Below the pieces are notes generated by a model. It saw only the letters and a list, made by a program, of their open reading frames with translations. It was not told where the DNA came from and ran no database searches. Below are positions 18,885 through 26,423 of a stretch of DNA of 64,000 nucleotides, piece by piece (positions within the stretch are counted from its first letter, which is position 1; each line of letters opens with the position of its first letter). The position numbers and the translations under genes were made by a program. The stretch is from Streptomyces griseofuscus. Lineage in GTDB: Bacteria; Actinomycetota; Actinomycetes; Streptomycetales; Streptomycetaceae. The stretch is taken from positions 6,076,001 to 6,140,000 of the forward strand of contig NZ_CP051006.1 of NCBI RefSeq assembly GCF_014673495.1. The letters run 5' to 3'.

Positions 18885-19145
18885 ATGAATGCACAGCGCG
18901 CGAGGCGTCTCGCCGCGGTGTCCGCCGTCGGCGTTCTGCTGGCGGGCGGCGCCACCGTCGCCACCGCCGGCTCCGCGTCGGCGACCACCCAGACCCACGT
19001 CTCCACCAACCGTGGCTGCTACGGCCGTAACTGCTTCGGCTTCAACAACTTCAACCGCGGCTTCAACCGCGGCGGCTTCTTCGGCTTCAACAACGGCTTC
19101 GGCTACGGCTACAACTCCCCCGTGGTGGTGGTCGTGGTGCCCTGA
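18885..19145 (+). CDS. Small secreted Gly/Asn/Phe-rich protein
   Basis: An 86-residue precursor. A Sec signal peptide (RARRLAAVSAVGVLLAGGAT, then VATAGSASA before the likely cut) precedes a mature peptide of only about 55 residues made of low-complexity repeats: GCYGRNCFGFNNFNRGFNRG, FFGFNNGFGYGYN, and a hydrophobic VVVVVVP end. Two Cys could form one disulphide. The start ATG has AGGAGGG eight bases upstream. The composition suggests a structural or self-assembling cell-surface peptide rather than an enzyme (inference); it is not a chaplin by sequence. A hairpin terminator follows. Confidence 0.72.
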   Translation: MNAQRARRLAAVSAVGVLLAGGATVATAGSASATTQTHVSTNRGCYGRNCFGFNNFNRGFNRGGFFGFNNGFGYGYNSPVVVVVVP

Positions 19146-19170
19146 CGCACCCAGGCTGTGACGTACGTCC

Positions 19171-19199
19171 GGGGCCGCTTCCCGCGAGGGGGCGGCCCC
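19171..19199. terminator. Hairpin between convergent genes
   Basis: GGGGCCGC/GCGGCCCC with a 13-base loop lies 25 bases after the secreted-peptide stop and 38 bases beyond the end of the convergent 57-residue ORF. It can serve both directions. Confidence 0.6.
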
Positions 19200-19237
19200 G
19201 CGCATACGCATCTCCCATCCTTCGGCCGGCGTGAGCG

Positions 19238-19411
19238 CTATGGGGTGTCCTGGTCGTTAGGATTCGTCTCGTTGCGAAGCTCGCTCCGGACCTGTCGCCA
19301 GGCGCGAATGATGGGGGGAATTTTAGACAGAACCTCTCCTATCTGTGCCAGTAGAAGAGTGAGGCACCCAAAAGAGGCGAGGATGGCCAGGCTGAGGTTG
19401 TCCCAGCTCAC
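19238..19411 (-). CDS. 57-residue single-pass membrane protein, coupled to upstream gene
   Basis: Reads MSWDNLSLAILASFGCLTLL, LAQIGEVLSKIPPIIRAWRQ, VRSELRNETNPNDQDTP. One transmembrane helix (about residues 7-24) is followed by a basic amphipathic stretch and a polar tail, predicting a small membrane-anchored protein. Its GTG overlaps the stop of the preceding 302-residue gene by four bases (GTGA), good evidence that it is translated. Codons such as CTA, CTT, ATA, AAA and ATT are unlike the surrounding core genes and suggest acquired DNA. No homologue is recognised. In a defence or toxin setting a membrane partner of this size would be typical, but that is speculation. Confidence 0.7.
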   Translation of the reverse strand: MSWDNLSLAILASFGCLTLLLAQIGEVLSKIPPIIRAWRQVRSELRNETNPNDQDTP

Positions 19412-20316
19412 AGGGTCACCCCCGATTTCTGTCTCAGGGATCCCCGCTGTCCTACCAGGCGCAATATCGCGCTGCCCAGGCGGACTTCGTGATGGTCGCC
19501 GGCATCACGTGCACTGGCGCTGGAAACACCTATGGGAGAAGCGGTCAGCGATGCGGCGACGTCTTCGACGAAGGGAAAGCCATTCCACTGGAGCGACCAT
19601 CGGTTCCCGGAGCCCCGCAGCTGCTTCATGTACCGGTCTTCGCCGTGGTCGGTAAGCCAGCCGGGACGCATCAGGGGATCGGAGAACCAATTCCCGATCG
19701 CCCATTTGCCGTCAGCGTCCTGTGCGGCGATACGGCAGGTGAGGCCCGCCAGCAGACGCTCAGCGTCTTCGCTCATGTCGGGAACTTCGGCGAGCCGAGT
19801 CCGCTCAGCCCCCGTGAGGGGCTCGGTGACGGGGAAGAAGTCCCATCTCGGTGATCGGTGCGCCTTTCCTCCCCATGTTCCGGAGGGGTTGCCGGTTATG
19901 ACGAGTTGAGCGCCTGTGGGCATATGTCGTGCTATGTACGTCCGCTTACCCCGGACCTCTTCCAGGCAGAGCCCCGGCAGAGAGCTTCCACCGTCACTGC
20001 TGGGCAGGAGATACGGGGCCACGTTATGTGGAACATCCGTGATGAGGACAAGGCTCTTGAATCGGGGCGAGACAATGATGTCGTACGCGACAAGCGTGTG
20101 GATCCCCCCAGCGGCGGCGCCGTGATGGGGCTGCCAGAACCCCGCTCGGTTGAACAGTCCAAGGGCTAGCAGAGCGCGAAGCTTCCGCTGCTCCGGAGAG
20201 CATGCGTCCAGACCGAGAGAGCCATCGCGAGGCACGGAGCCCAGCGCAGCTGCCTTGGGTTCACCCAAGTACTGCATACGAGCGCGGGCAACTGATTTAT
20301 GGGTACTTCTGGGCAT
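19408..20316 (-). CDS. Uncharacterised accessory protein, 302 residues
   Basis: No known enzyme motif is visible. The N-terminus MPRSTHKSVARARMQYLGEP resembles the K-S-x-A-R-x-R-M-x-x-x-G-E-P opening found on assorted accessory proteins in actinobacteria. A middle region (TLVAYDIIVSPRFKSLVLIT, RTYIARHMPTGAQLVITGNP) looks like a mixed alpha/beta fold, and the C-terminal part has WSLQWNGFPFVEDVAASLTA. No signal peptide or membrane helix is seen. ATG 20316 has GAGGT seven bases upstream. Codon use is less GC-biased than the flanking glnA and htpX genes. It is coupled to the 57-residue membrane ORF; the next upstream gene on this strand starts 231 bases away. Confidence 0.72.
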   Translation of the reverse strand: MPRSTHKSVARARMQYLGEPKAAALGSVPRDGSLGLDACSPEQRKLRALLALGLFNRAGFWQPHHGAAAGGIHTLVAYDIIVSPRFKSLVLITDVPHNVAPYLLPSSDGGSSLPGLCLEEVRGKRTYIARHMPTGAQLVITGNPSGTWGGKAHRSPRWDFFPVTEPLTGAERTRLAEVPDMSEDAERLLAGLTCRIAAQDADGKWAIGNWFSDPLMRPGWLTDHGEDRYMKQLRGSGNRWSLQWNGFPFVEDVAASLTASPIGVSSASARDAGDHHEVRLGSAILRLVGQRGSLRQKSGVTL

Positions 20317-20547
20317 GTTGATACCTCGCGCCACCCCGGCTGGCACTTCAGGTCACATACCAAGTGAACCCACGAATGAATACTCGCGGAGCTGAGCGAA
20401 CCACGCCCATATGCAGCGTCCCAAGGTGCCGGGCCCGTAGGAAGATGCTGCCCACCGACTCTCCGCGAGCCGGACACACCGATGCTACCCGGTGCGAAGG
20501 GCTTTTCCGGCTCGGACCTGTCGGTGACGGGTCGGCCGAGTGGAGCG

Positions 20548-21966
20548 CTAGCCGAGTAGCGCCTTGTCGCAGATCCAGTCGAGGGCATCTGCCCCCAACT
20601 GGTCGGGATCGTCGAGCAACCCGGTCTCAACTGCCGCGAGATCGGCGAGTGCCTTGGGCGCCTCCGACCGGTCCAGCGTGGCCAGTCGCTCCATCGCTGT
20701 GGTGACGGCTCCGGGCCAGCCCGGCATACCGAAGCAGGTGGCAGCCTTGATCGCGGCCGAGGTCGCTCTGTGGAGCAGCCCTGCGCGCCAGCCCTGTTCA
20801 CGCATCACTTCCATGGTGAACCAGGCCCGGTTTTCGACGTGTTGAACGAACTCCTCCACCGGTTGGGCCGTTGCCCGCAGTGTGAAATGTGAACCTCCGG
20901 CCCAGGGGAGGTCCAGATCAGAGGCGACGGCAGTGAACGCGAGCAGCGCCTCGGGTCCTTCGTGCTGTGCGGCCACCAGAGCCGCACGGGCCCTGCGGTA
21001 GAGATCGACGCTCTGCGCGAAGATCTCCCCGTCGGTGGGCCCGTCGTCGGCCCTGTGGATCTCGTCCAGCGGCCCGTCGCGCCAGGCATCGGCGACGAGG
21101 CCGACTGCCGCCGCACTCGTCAGGACGTCCAGGTCGTCCGTCTCGATGCCGAAGTGCGCCAGAACCACGGAGGCTTGTTCCTCGATGTCCGGCAACGGAG
21201 CGCGTTTCTCCTCGGTCTCGCCCTTCTTCCCGAGGAGAGCCGCGAGCCGGGGCGACAGGGGTTCGGGCTCCGGCTTCTCCACGGCGATGCCGTGCTCGGC
21301 CAGGTCATCGAAGATGCTGTCCGGCCCGCAATCGATGTGCGAGGAGTCATGGCGCCCCGAGCAGTCCTCCGGGCATTCGAACTCCTCGCACATCTCGGGC
21401 TCGTCGGGCTGTGCCTCATTGATCAGGTGATAGGCGAGCCGCTCGGCCACCGCCTCACGCGCCGCGATCAGGGAAAGGTCGAGCCGGAAAGCCTCCTCCC
21501 TCAGCTCCGATTCGCCATCGTCCACAGAGGCAGGTGGTTCCGGTGCGTCCGGCATCCAGTTGAACGCCGATTCCAACGAGACCAGAAGCCAGGCGACCTG
21601 CTGTGCCTCGGCCTCCGTCCCCCGGGCCAGTTCTGCCACGGCCTCTGCGGCCTGCCGAACTCTGTCGAGCCGGGCGAGATGACGTTCGCGCACCGGCAAC
21701 CAGGCCGCCTGCTCCGCCCGGACCTGCTCGGCTTTCCGGGTGAGCGAGGTGTCACGGGCCCGTCGCGCTTGTCTGACCAATCGGGTCAGACAAGGGCGGC
21801 ATCCGAACAGTCCCGAGGTCGGCGTCGGCCCGAGCGGTATGGCGGCGAGGTCTTCGCCGAACGGCTCGTCGCATACGCAGCAATCCAGAGCCCCTACCTG
21901 GCGGGAGGTGGGAATGCCGGGCAACGCGGCGCGGATCGTGTCATGGGCGTAGGGCGGAATGTGCAT
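20548..21966 (-). CDS. Uncharacterised accessory protein with two Cys clusters and coiled-coil
   Basis: A 472-residue protein. An N-terminal zinc-ribbon-like module (CCVCDEPFGEDL and, 20-odd residues later, FGCRPCL) is followed by a long charged helix (VRQARRARDTSLTRKAEQVR, ERHLARLDRVRQAAEAVAEL) likely to form a coiled coil. A second Cys cluster reads CEEFECPEDCSGRHDSSHID followed by a further Cys. The C-terminal half is helical and acidic with no motif I know. I start at ATG 21966 (MHIPPYAHDTIRAAL), which has AAGGAG nine bases upstream; an ATG 18 codons earlier has no such site. It diverges from the HTH gene across 181 bases. Function unknown. Confidence 0.75.
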   Translation of the reverse strand: MHIPPYAHDTIRAALPGIPTSRQVGALDCCVCDEPFGEDLAAIPLGPTPTSGLFGCRPCLTRLVRQARRARDTSLTRKAEQVRAEQAAWLPVRERHLARLDRVRQAAEAVAELARGTEAEAQQVAWLLVSLESAFNWMPDAPEPPASVDDGESELREEAFRLDLSLIAAREAVAERLAYHLINEAQPDEPEMCEEFECPEDCSGRHDSSHIDCGPDSIFDDLAEHGIAVEKPEPEPLSPRLAALLGKKGETEEKRAPLPDIEEQASVVLAHFGIETDDLDVLTSAAAVGLVADAWRDGPLDEIHRADDGPTDGEIFAQSVDLYRRARAALVAAQHEGPEALLAFTAVASDLDLPWAGGSHFTLRATAQPVEEFVQHVENRAWFTMEVMREQGWRAGLLHRATSAAIKAATCFGMPGWPGAVTTAMERLATLDRSEAPKALADLAAVETGLLDDPDQLGADALDWICDKALLG

Positions 21967-22147
21967 GCGTGGTGACTCCTTGAGTGGTCGGCGCTTCACC
22001 GGCGCCTTCTCCATGCTCACCTCACCGATTGGCCGCGAGTCACGGTTTGGCGCCCCGAATGGTGAACTTGACGAAAGCTGACTCGGCTCCGGCCGACGGC
22101 TTCTGAGTCATCGGCGAACTTGACAACTCGAGCACGGAGGAACGTAC
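21967..22147. promoter_or_regulatory. Divergent promoter region with a repeated GAACTTGAC
   Basis: The 181 bases between the two divergent accessory genes contain two direct copies of GAACTTGAC (22064-22072 and 22116-22124, 52 bases apart, about five helical turns). Each includes a TTGAC that could be a -35 for the rightward gene or a binding site for the HTH protein it encodes. No unambiguous -10 was found. Confidence 0.35.
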
Positions 22148-23110
22148 GTGGCTGCTTCCAGCGCCCCGCCACAACCAGAAGGCCCGCACAAGGACTTGGT
22201 CGAAGCACTGCAAGAACTGCATCGTGCGGCCGGCCTGTTGAGCTTCCGGAAGGTGAGCACGCTCATCCGGGGCCGCGACGACAGGCTCTCGGATGCCAGC
22301 CACGAGAGCGTCAGGTCCGCCGTCCAGGGAATACGGGTGCCGCGGTGGGAGACCGTGCACGACATCGTCACGGCTCTGGCCGGGCAGTGCAGTCCGCCCC
22401 GGGACGAGGATCTGGAGACCGCCAGGTTCCTCCCGCTGTGGCGTGCCGTCCGCGAAGGGGAGTCGGGGGCGCTGAAGTCGTTCCAGGAGCTCGTCAACGG
22501 CGGTTGGGGAGGTGAGGACGGCAAGTGGACGCCGGAGATGATCATGGGCATCCTGGTGAACCCGTTCAGCGCCATCGAGATTCACCCCTCGCTCGCCGCC
22601 CCGCACGAGCCGCTGGTACCCGAAGACCACTGGGTGCAGGCGATGATGCGATTCATCGAGGAGCAGGGAGCCGAACATGCGCTCCGGGTCTTGCTGCACA
22701 CGCTGAAAGGCGACTACATAGGCGCGGCGGAAGGCTCGCCGTACGGCTACAGCAATCCCGATCGGGAGGCCATGGAGGCGTACGCGGCTTTCCGCTACGG
22801 CTGCCAGGAGATACACCGGCGGCTGAGGCGCGAGCCGAATCTCCTCGCGGAGTCGATCCGTGCCATGCGTGCCGACGAGACGATGGACCGGGACGACCGG
22901 GCGGAGATGCTGGAGAACGAGTCGGACGTGAGTCTGATGCACGAGGTGATGATCGTGACCCCGGACACCTGGGACGAGGTCTCGGAGGAGGCGCATCACA
23001 TGGTCTTCGGCTACCTGATCAAGCAGGTCAGCCCGGTCGGCCCGCTCGGGCTGCCCGACGCCGAACGCTTCCGGATCACGTGGCGCATCCCCGAGCCGAC
23101 CGCGGAGTAG
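22148..23110 (+). CDS. HTH-domain protein, accessory, function unknown
   Basis: A 320-residue protein. The N-terminal 75 residues (LVEALQELHRAAGLLSFRKV, HESVRSAVQGIRVPRWETVH, DIVTALAGQC) match the atypical XRE-like helix-turn-helix that opens many Streptomyces effector or regulator proteins (A-L-x-x-L ... S-x-R ... P-x-W-x-x-V). The remainder is alpha-helical and acidic (MMRFIEEQGAEHALRVLLHT, ENESDVSLMHEVMIVTPDTW) with no catalytic motif seen. GTG 22148 has CGGAGG seven bases upstream. It is divergent from the Cys-cluster gene and convergent with glnA. It could regulate the cassette or be an effector with a DNA-binding head. Confidence 0.78.
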   Translation: MAASSAPPQPEGPHKDLVEALQELHRAAGLLSFRKVSTLIRGRDDRLSDASHESVRSAVQGIRVPRWETVHDIVTALAGQCSPPRDEDLETARFLPLWRAVREGESGALKSFQELVNGGWGGEDGKWTPEMIMGILVNPFSAIEIHPSLAAPHEPLVPEDHWVQAMMRFIEEQGAEHALRVLLHTLKGDYIGAAEGSPYGYSNPDREAMEAYAAFRYGCQEIHRRLRREPNLLAESIRAMRADETMDRDDRAEMLENESDVSLMHEVMIVTPDTWDEVSEEAHHMVFGYLIKQVSPVGPLGLPDAERFRITWRIPEPTAE

Positions 23111-23143
23111 TCCCGCTCGTTGCGTGCACAGGGCCAGCGTGAC

Positions 23144-23175
23144 GAAGGCTGCCACCCGTGCGGGTGGCAGCCTTC
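23144..23175. terminator. Bidirectional hairpin between HTH gene and glnA
   Basis: A perfect 15-bp stem starting GAAGGCTGCCACCCG, closed by a 2-base gap, lies 33 bases past the HTH gene stop and 19 bases past the glnA stop. It suits both convergent transcripts. Confidence 0.8.
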
Positions 23176-23194
23176 ATTCCGGGGTGCGCGCGGC

Positions 23195-24604
23195 TTACAC
23201 GTCGAAGTACAGCTCGAACTCGTGCGGGTGCGGGCGCAGCTGCAAGGGGGCGATTTCCTGGGTGCGCTTCAGGTCGATCCAGGTCTCGATCAGGTCGGAC
23301 GTGAAGACGTCGCCCTGGAGGAGGAACTCGTGGTCGGACTCCAGGCGGTCGAGGACGGCGCCGAGGGAGGTCGGGACCTGGGCGACGCCCGCGTGCTCCT
23401 CGGGGGCCAGCTCGTAGAGGTCCTTGTCGATCGGCTCGGCCGGCTCGATCTTGTTCTTGATGCCGTCCAGGCCCGCCAGGAGCAGCGCCGAGAAGGCGAG
23501 GTAGGGGTTGCCGGAGGAGTCGGGCGCGCGGAACTCGACGCGCTTGGCCTTCGGGTTGGAGCCGGTGATCGGGATACGCATCGCGGCGGAGCGGTTGCGC
23601 TGCGAGTACACCAGGTTGATCGGCGCCTCGAAGCCCGGCACCAGGCGGTGGTACGAGTTCACCGTCGGGTTGGTGAAGGCCAGCAGCGACGGGGCGTGCT
23701 TGAGGATGCCGCCGATGTAGTAGCGAGCCGTGTCGGACAGGCCCGCGTACCCGGCCTCGTCGTAGAACAGCGGGTCGCCGTTGCTCCACAGCGACTGGTG
23801 GACGTGCATGCCCGAGCCGTTGTCACCGAAGATCGGCTTCGGCATGAAGGTCGCGGTCTTGCCGTTGCGCCAGGCCACGTTCTTCACGATGTACTTGAAG
23901 AGCTGGAGGTCGTCGGCGGCGGCGAGCAGCGTGTTGAACTTGTAGTTGATCTCCGCCTGGCCGGCCGTGCCCACCTCGTGGTGCTGGCGCTCCACCTTCA
24001 GGCCGGAGTTCTCCAGCTCCAGGGAGATCTCGGCGCGCAGGTCGGCGAAGTGGTCCACCGGCGCGACCGGGAAGTAGCCACCCTTGTAGCGGACCTTGTA
24101 GCCGCGGTTGTTCTCCACGGCGCCGGTGTTCCAGGCGCCCGCCTCGGAGTCGATGTGGTAGAAGGACTCGTTCGCGCTGGTCTGGAAGCGCACCGAGTCG
24201 AACACGTAGAACTCGGCCTCGGGACCGAAGAACGCGGTGTCCGCGATGCCGGTCGAGGCGAGGTACGCCTCCGCCTTGCGGGCCACGTTGCGCGGGTCAC
24301 GGGAGTACTGCTCGCCCGTGATCGGGTCGTGGATGAAGAAGTTGATGTTGACCGTCTTGTCCCGGCGGAACGGGTCCACACGGGCCGTGGACAGATCGGC
24401 CCGCAGCGCCATGTCGGACTCGTGGATGGCCTGGAAACCGCGGATCGAGGATCCGTCGAAGGCCAGCTCCTCGTCCGGGTCGAACGCCTCCGCGGGCACG
24501 GTGAAGTGCTGCATGATGCCCGGCAGGTCGCAGAACCGGACGTCGATGAACTTGACGTCCTCGTCCGCGATGAACTTCTTGGCCTCGTCGGCGTTCTGGA
24601 ACAT
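23195..24604 (-). CDS. glnA: Glutamine synthetase type I
   Basis: The main ammonia-assimilating enzyme, a dodecamer of 469-residue subunits. Start ATG 24604 (MFQNADEAKKFIADEDVKFI) has GGAGGAG just upstream. Recognisable blocks: DGSSIRGFQAIHESDM near residue 50, FFGPEAEFYVFD, the metal/ATP site FMPKPIFGDNGSGMHVHQSL, NRSAAMRIPITG and VEFRAPDSSGNPYLAFSALL. The adenylylation Tyr lies in PIDKDLYEL, so activity is probably controlled by GlnE. Transcription is expected to be under GlnR through the half-site array 98-135 bases upstream. A bidirectional hairpin follows. Together with glnII this gives the paired GSI/GSII complement usual in Streptomyces. Confidence 0.98.
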   Translation of the reverse strand: MFQNADEAKKFIADEDVKFIDVRFCDLPGIMQHFTVPAEAFDPDEELAFDGSSIRGFQAIHESDMALRADLSTARVDPFRRDKTVNINFFIHDPITGEQYSRDPRNVARKAEAYLASTGIADTAFFGPEAEFYVFDSVRFQTSANESFYHIDSEAGAWNTGAVENNRGYKVRYKGGYFPVAPVDHFADLRAEISLELENSGLKVERQHHEVGTAGQAEINYKFNTLLAAADDLQLFKYIVKNVAWRNGKTATFMPKPIFGDNGSGMHVHQSLWSNGDPLFYDEAGYAGLSDTARYYIGGILKHAPSLLAFTNPTVNSYHRLVPGFEAPINLVYSQRNRSAAMRIPITGSNPKAKRVEFRAPDSSGNPYLAFSALLLAGLDGIKNKIEPAEPIDKDLYELAPEEHAGVAQVPTSLGAVLDRLESDHEFLLQGDVFTSDLIETWIDLKRTQEIAPLQLRPHPHEFELYFDV

Positions 24605-24701
24605 CCAGCTCCTCCTACTCCCGACCGTCCTCGCCGGGGTGGTAGATCGTTCGTGCGGCCAGTGCGGTGGCACACGCTCGTCCTGACCCTAGAGACGGGT
24701 G

Positions 24702-24739
24702 ATTTCTCCGGCGTGACCCGATTGTTTCGCAGAAGTTAA
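24702..24739 (-). promoter_or_regulatory. Four-half-site GlnR-type operator upstream of glnA
   Basis: On the minus strand: TTAAC-N6-GAAAC-N6-GTCAC-N6-GAAAT, an exact 5-6-5-6-5-6-5 pattern identical in spacing to that before glnII. Half-sites agree with gTnAc/GaAAc. A -10-like TAGGGT follows on the promoter-proximal side. Confidence 0.8.
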
Positions 24740-24814
24740 CCGGCCACTCCTCAACCGTAGCCCCGGGACACCCCGGCGTCCCCCGGTCATATGGGGACGC
24801 AGTACCGTGGTCGG

Positions 24815-25282
24815 GTGGACAACAGGCAGGCAATCGGATCGTGGCTCTCCGGCCCTCGCGCGGCCATGGAAGACGCCGGCGCGGACTTCGGTTACCGGGG
24901 TGAGCAGCTGGGTCTCCCAGAGGAGGGCCCCAACTCGCTGGCCCGGCCGGGCAGGCGGCTCGGGGCCATCGCGGTCGACTGGGCGCTGTGCCTGCTGATC
25001 GCATACAGCTTGATCACGCATGGCTACGACCAGGGCACCGGCAACTGGGCGCTCGGTGTGTTCTTCGTCATGAGCGCCCTGCTGGTCGGCACCATCGGCT
25101 TCACCCCGGGCAAGCGCCTGTTCGGCATCCGGGTCGTGGCCCTGGAGACCGGCACCGTCAACCCGCTGCGCTCCCTGGTCCGCACCGTCCTGCTGTGCCT
25201 CGCCATCCCCGCCCTGGTCTGGGACCGGGACGGCCGCGGTCTGCACGACCGGCTGGCCAGGACGGTCGAGGTCCGGGTCTGA
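24815..25282 (+). CDS. RDD-family membrane protein
   Basis: A 155-residue protein with the RDD domain: an N-terminal polar segment (DNRQAIGSWLSGPRAAMEDA), then ARPGRRLGAIAVDWALCLLI with the family Arg and Asp and the first membrane helix, a second helix (WALGVFFVMSALLVGTIGFT), the basic loop PGKRLFGIRVVALE, and a third helix (LLCLAIPALVW) ending in DGRGLHDRLARTVEV. Usual annotation starts at GTG 24815; no clear ribosome-binding site precedes it. It is divergent from glnA, so the intervening 210 bases serve both. Transport of small molecules or ions has been suggested for the family, but the function here is unknown. Confidence 0.88.
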   Translation: MDNRQAIGSWLSGPRAAMEDAGADFGYRGEQLGLPEEGPNSLARPGRRLGAIAVDWALCLLIAYSLITHGYDQGTGNWALGVFFVMSALLVGTIGFTPGKRLFGIRVVALETGTVNPLRSLVRTVLLCLAIPALVWDRDGRGLHDRLARTVEVRV

Positions 25283-25315
25283 GCCCCTGAGGGCACGCGG
25301 TACGGGGCGGCAAGC

Positions 25316-25372
25316 GCTGTACGACGATGGGGGCGCCCGGTGTCACACCGGGCGCCCCCATCGTCGTACAGC
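25316..25372. terminator. 28-bp perfect-stem bidirectional terminator
   Basis: A perfect inverted repeat: bases 25316-25343 pair with 25345-25372 around a single central base, starting GCTGTACGACGATGGG. It sits between the convergent RDD and DUF4191 genes and is far longer than ordinary Streptomyces terminators. Confidence 0.85.
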
Positions 25373-25398
25373 GAGTCGAGTCGTCTCGCGTCGCGGGC

Positions 25399-26100
25399 CT
25401 AGCGGCCGCTCTTGCCGCCCTTCGGCATCCGCATGCCCTTGGGCATCGGACCCTTCGGCACCGGCATGTTGCTCATCAGGTCGCCGAGCGCGCGCAGCCG
25501 GTCGTTGGTGGTGGTCACCTGGGGGCCGGTCAGCACACGCGGCAGCTTCAGCATGGTGGTGCGCAGCTTCTTCAGCTCGACCTGGCCCTCGCCGGCGCCC
25601 ACGATGATGTCGTGCACCGGCACATCGGCGACGATGCGGTTCATCTTCTTCTTCTCGGCGGCCAGCAGGCTCTTCACCCGGTTCGGGTTGCCCTCGGCGA
25701 CCAGCACGATGCCGGCCTTGCCGACCGCGCGGTGCACCACGTCCTGGCTGCGGTTCATCGCCACCGCGGGGGTGGTGGTCCAGCCCCGCCCGACGTTGTC
25801 CAGCACCGCCGCCGCGGCACCCGGCTGGCCCTCCATCTGGCCGAAGGCGGCGCGCTCGGCCCGGCGGCCGAACACCACCGCCGCCCCCAGTAGGCCCACC
25901 AGCAGACCGAAGATGCCCAGGTACACCGGGTGGCCCAGCAAGAAGCCGATCACGAGGAACACCGCGAGCGTGCCGAGGCCGACCGCCGCGAGCACAAGGC
26001 CGATCTTGGTGTCGACCTTGCGGGTCATCTTGTATGTGAGGGCGATCTGCTTCAGTCGCCCGGCATTCGCGGCGTCCGCCGCGGTTTCCTTCCTCGCCAT
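25399..26100 (-). CDS. DUF4191 family membrane protein
   Basis: A 233-residue actinobacterial protein. The cytoplasmic N-terminus (MARKETAADAANAGRLKQIA) leads to two closely spaced transmembrane helices (IGLVLAAVGLGTLAVFLVIG and YLGIFGLLVGLLGAAVVFG). A C-terminal cytoplasmic domain of about 150 residues (WTTTPAVAMNRSQDVVHRAV, VHDIIVGAGEGQVELKKL) ends in a Met/Pro/Lys/Gly-rich tail (PKGPMPKGMRMPKGGKSGR). The family is conserved next to the lipoate genes in actinobacteria but uncharacterised. It lies 63 bases downstream of the SCO2195-family gene on the same strand. Confidence 0.9.
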   Translation of the reverse strand: MARKETAADAANAGRLKQIALTYKMTRKVDTKIGLVLAAVGLGTLAVFLVIGFLLGHPVYLGIFGLLVGLLGAAVVFGRRAERAAFGQMEGQPGAAAAVLDNVGRGWTTTPAVAMNRSQDVVHRAVGKAGIVLVAEGNPNRVKSLLAAEKKKMNRIVADVPVHDIIVGAGEGQVELKKLRTTMLKLPRVLTGPQVTTTNDRLRALGDLMSNMPVPKGPMPKGMRMPKGGKSGR

Positions 26101-26163
26101 GGCACGAAGTCTACGTGGCCCCGGGAGCGCGGACGACGGCAGTGTCCGCGAGGGGCGGCGGTG

Positions 26164-26361
26164 CTACGAGCCGTCCGCGGACCGCTCGTAGAAGCGCTGC
26201 GCCTCCACCCGGTCCTTGGCCCGGCGGCGGTCCTCCAGGACCGAGGTCCAGGCGTTGCGGCGGGCGGTGCGCTGGCCGCCGCTCATCAGCAGCGACTCGA
26301 CGGCGCGAAGGGCGTCGGTGAAGGAGGGGAGGGCGGTGGCGCGTACCGGCGAGGCCTGCAT
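26164..26361 (-). CDS. SCO2195-family small protein, likely GlnR-regulated
   Basis: A 65-residue basic helical protein: MQASPVRATALPSFTDALRA, VESLLMSGGQRTARRNAWTS, VLEDRRRAKDRVEAQRFYER. It matches the family named after S. coelicolor SCO2195 and described as GlnR-regulated; molecular role unknown. I prefer ATG 26361, which has AGGGGG ten bases upstream; an in-frame GTG at 26415 would add 18 residues but has no ribosome-binding site. A plausible GlnR-like half-site series lies upstream. The Arg-rich helix could bind nucleic acid or a protein partner (inference). Confidence 0.75.
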   Translation of the reverse strand: MQASPVRATALPSFTDALRAVESLLMSGGQRTARRNAWTSVLEDRRRAKDRVEAQRFYERSADGS

Positions 26362-26423
26362 GGTCGAGATACCCCCTGCGAGCGGGTGGTGTACGAGGCG
26401 TGATTCGAGGGTCACTGATCGGT

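Noticed and set aside
19158..19655. Plus-strand frame of 165 codons
   Set aside because: Antisense to the 57-residue membrane ORF and the end of the 302-residue gene; no ribosome-binding site or domain.
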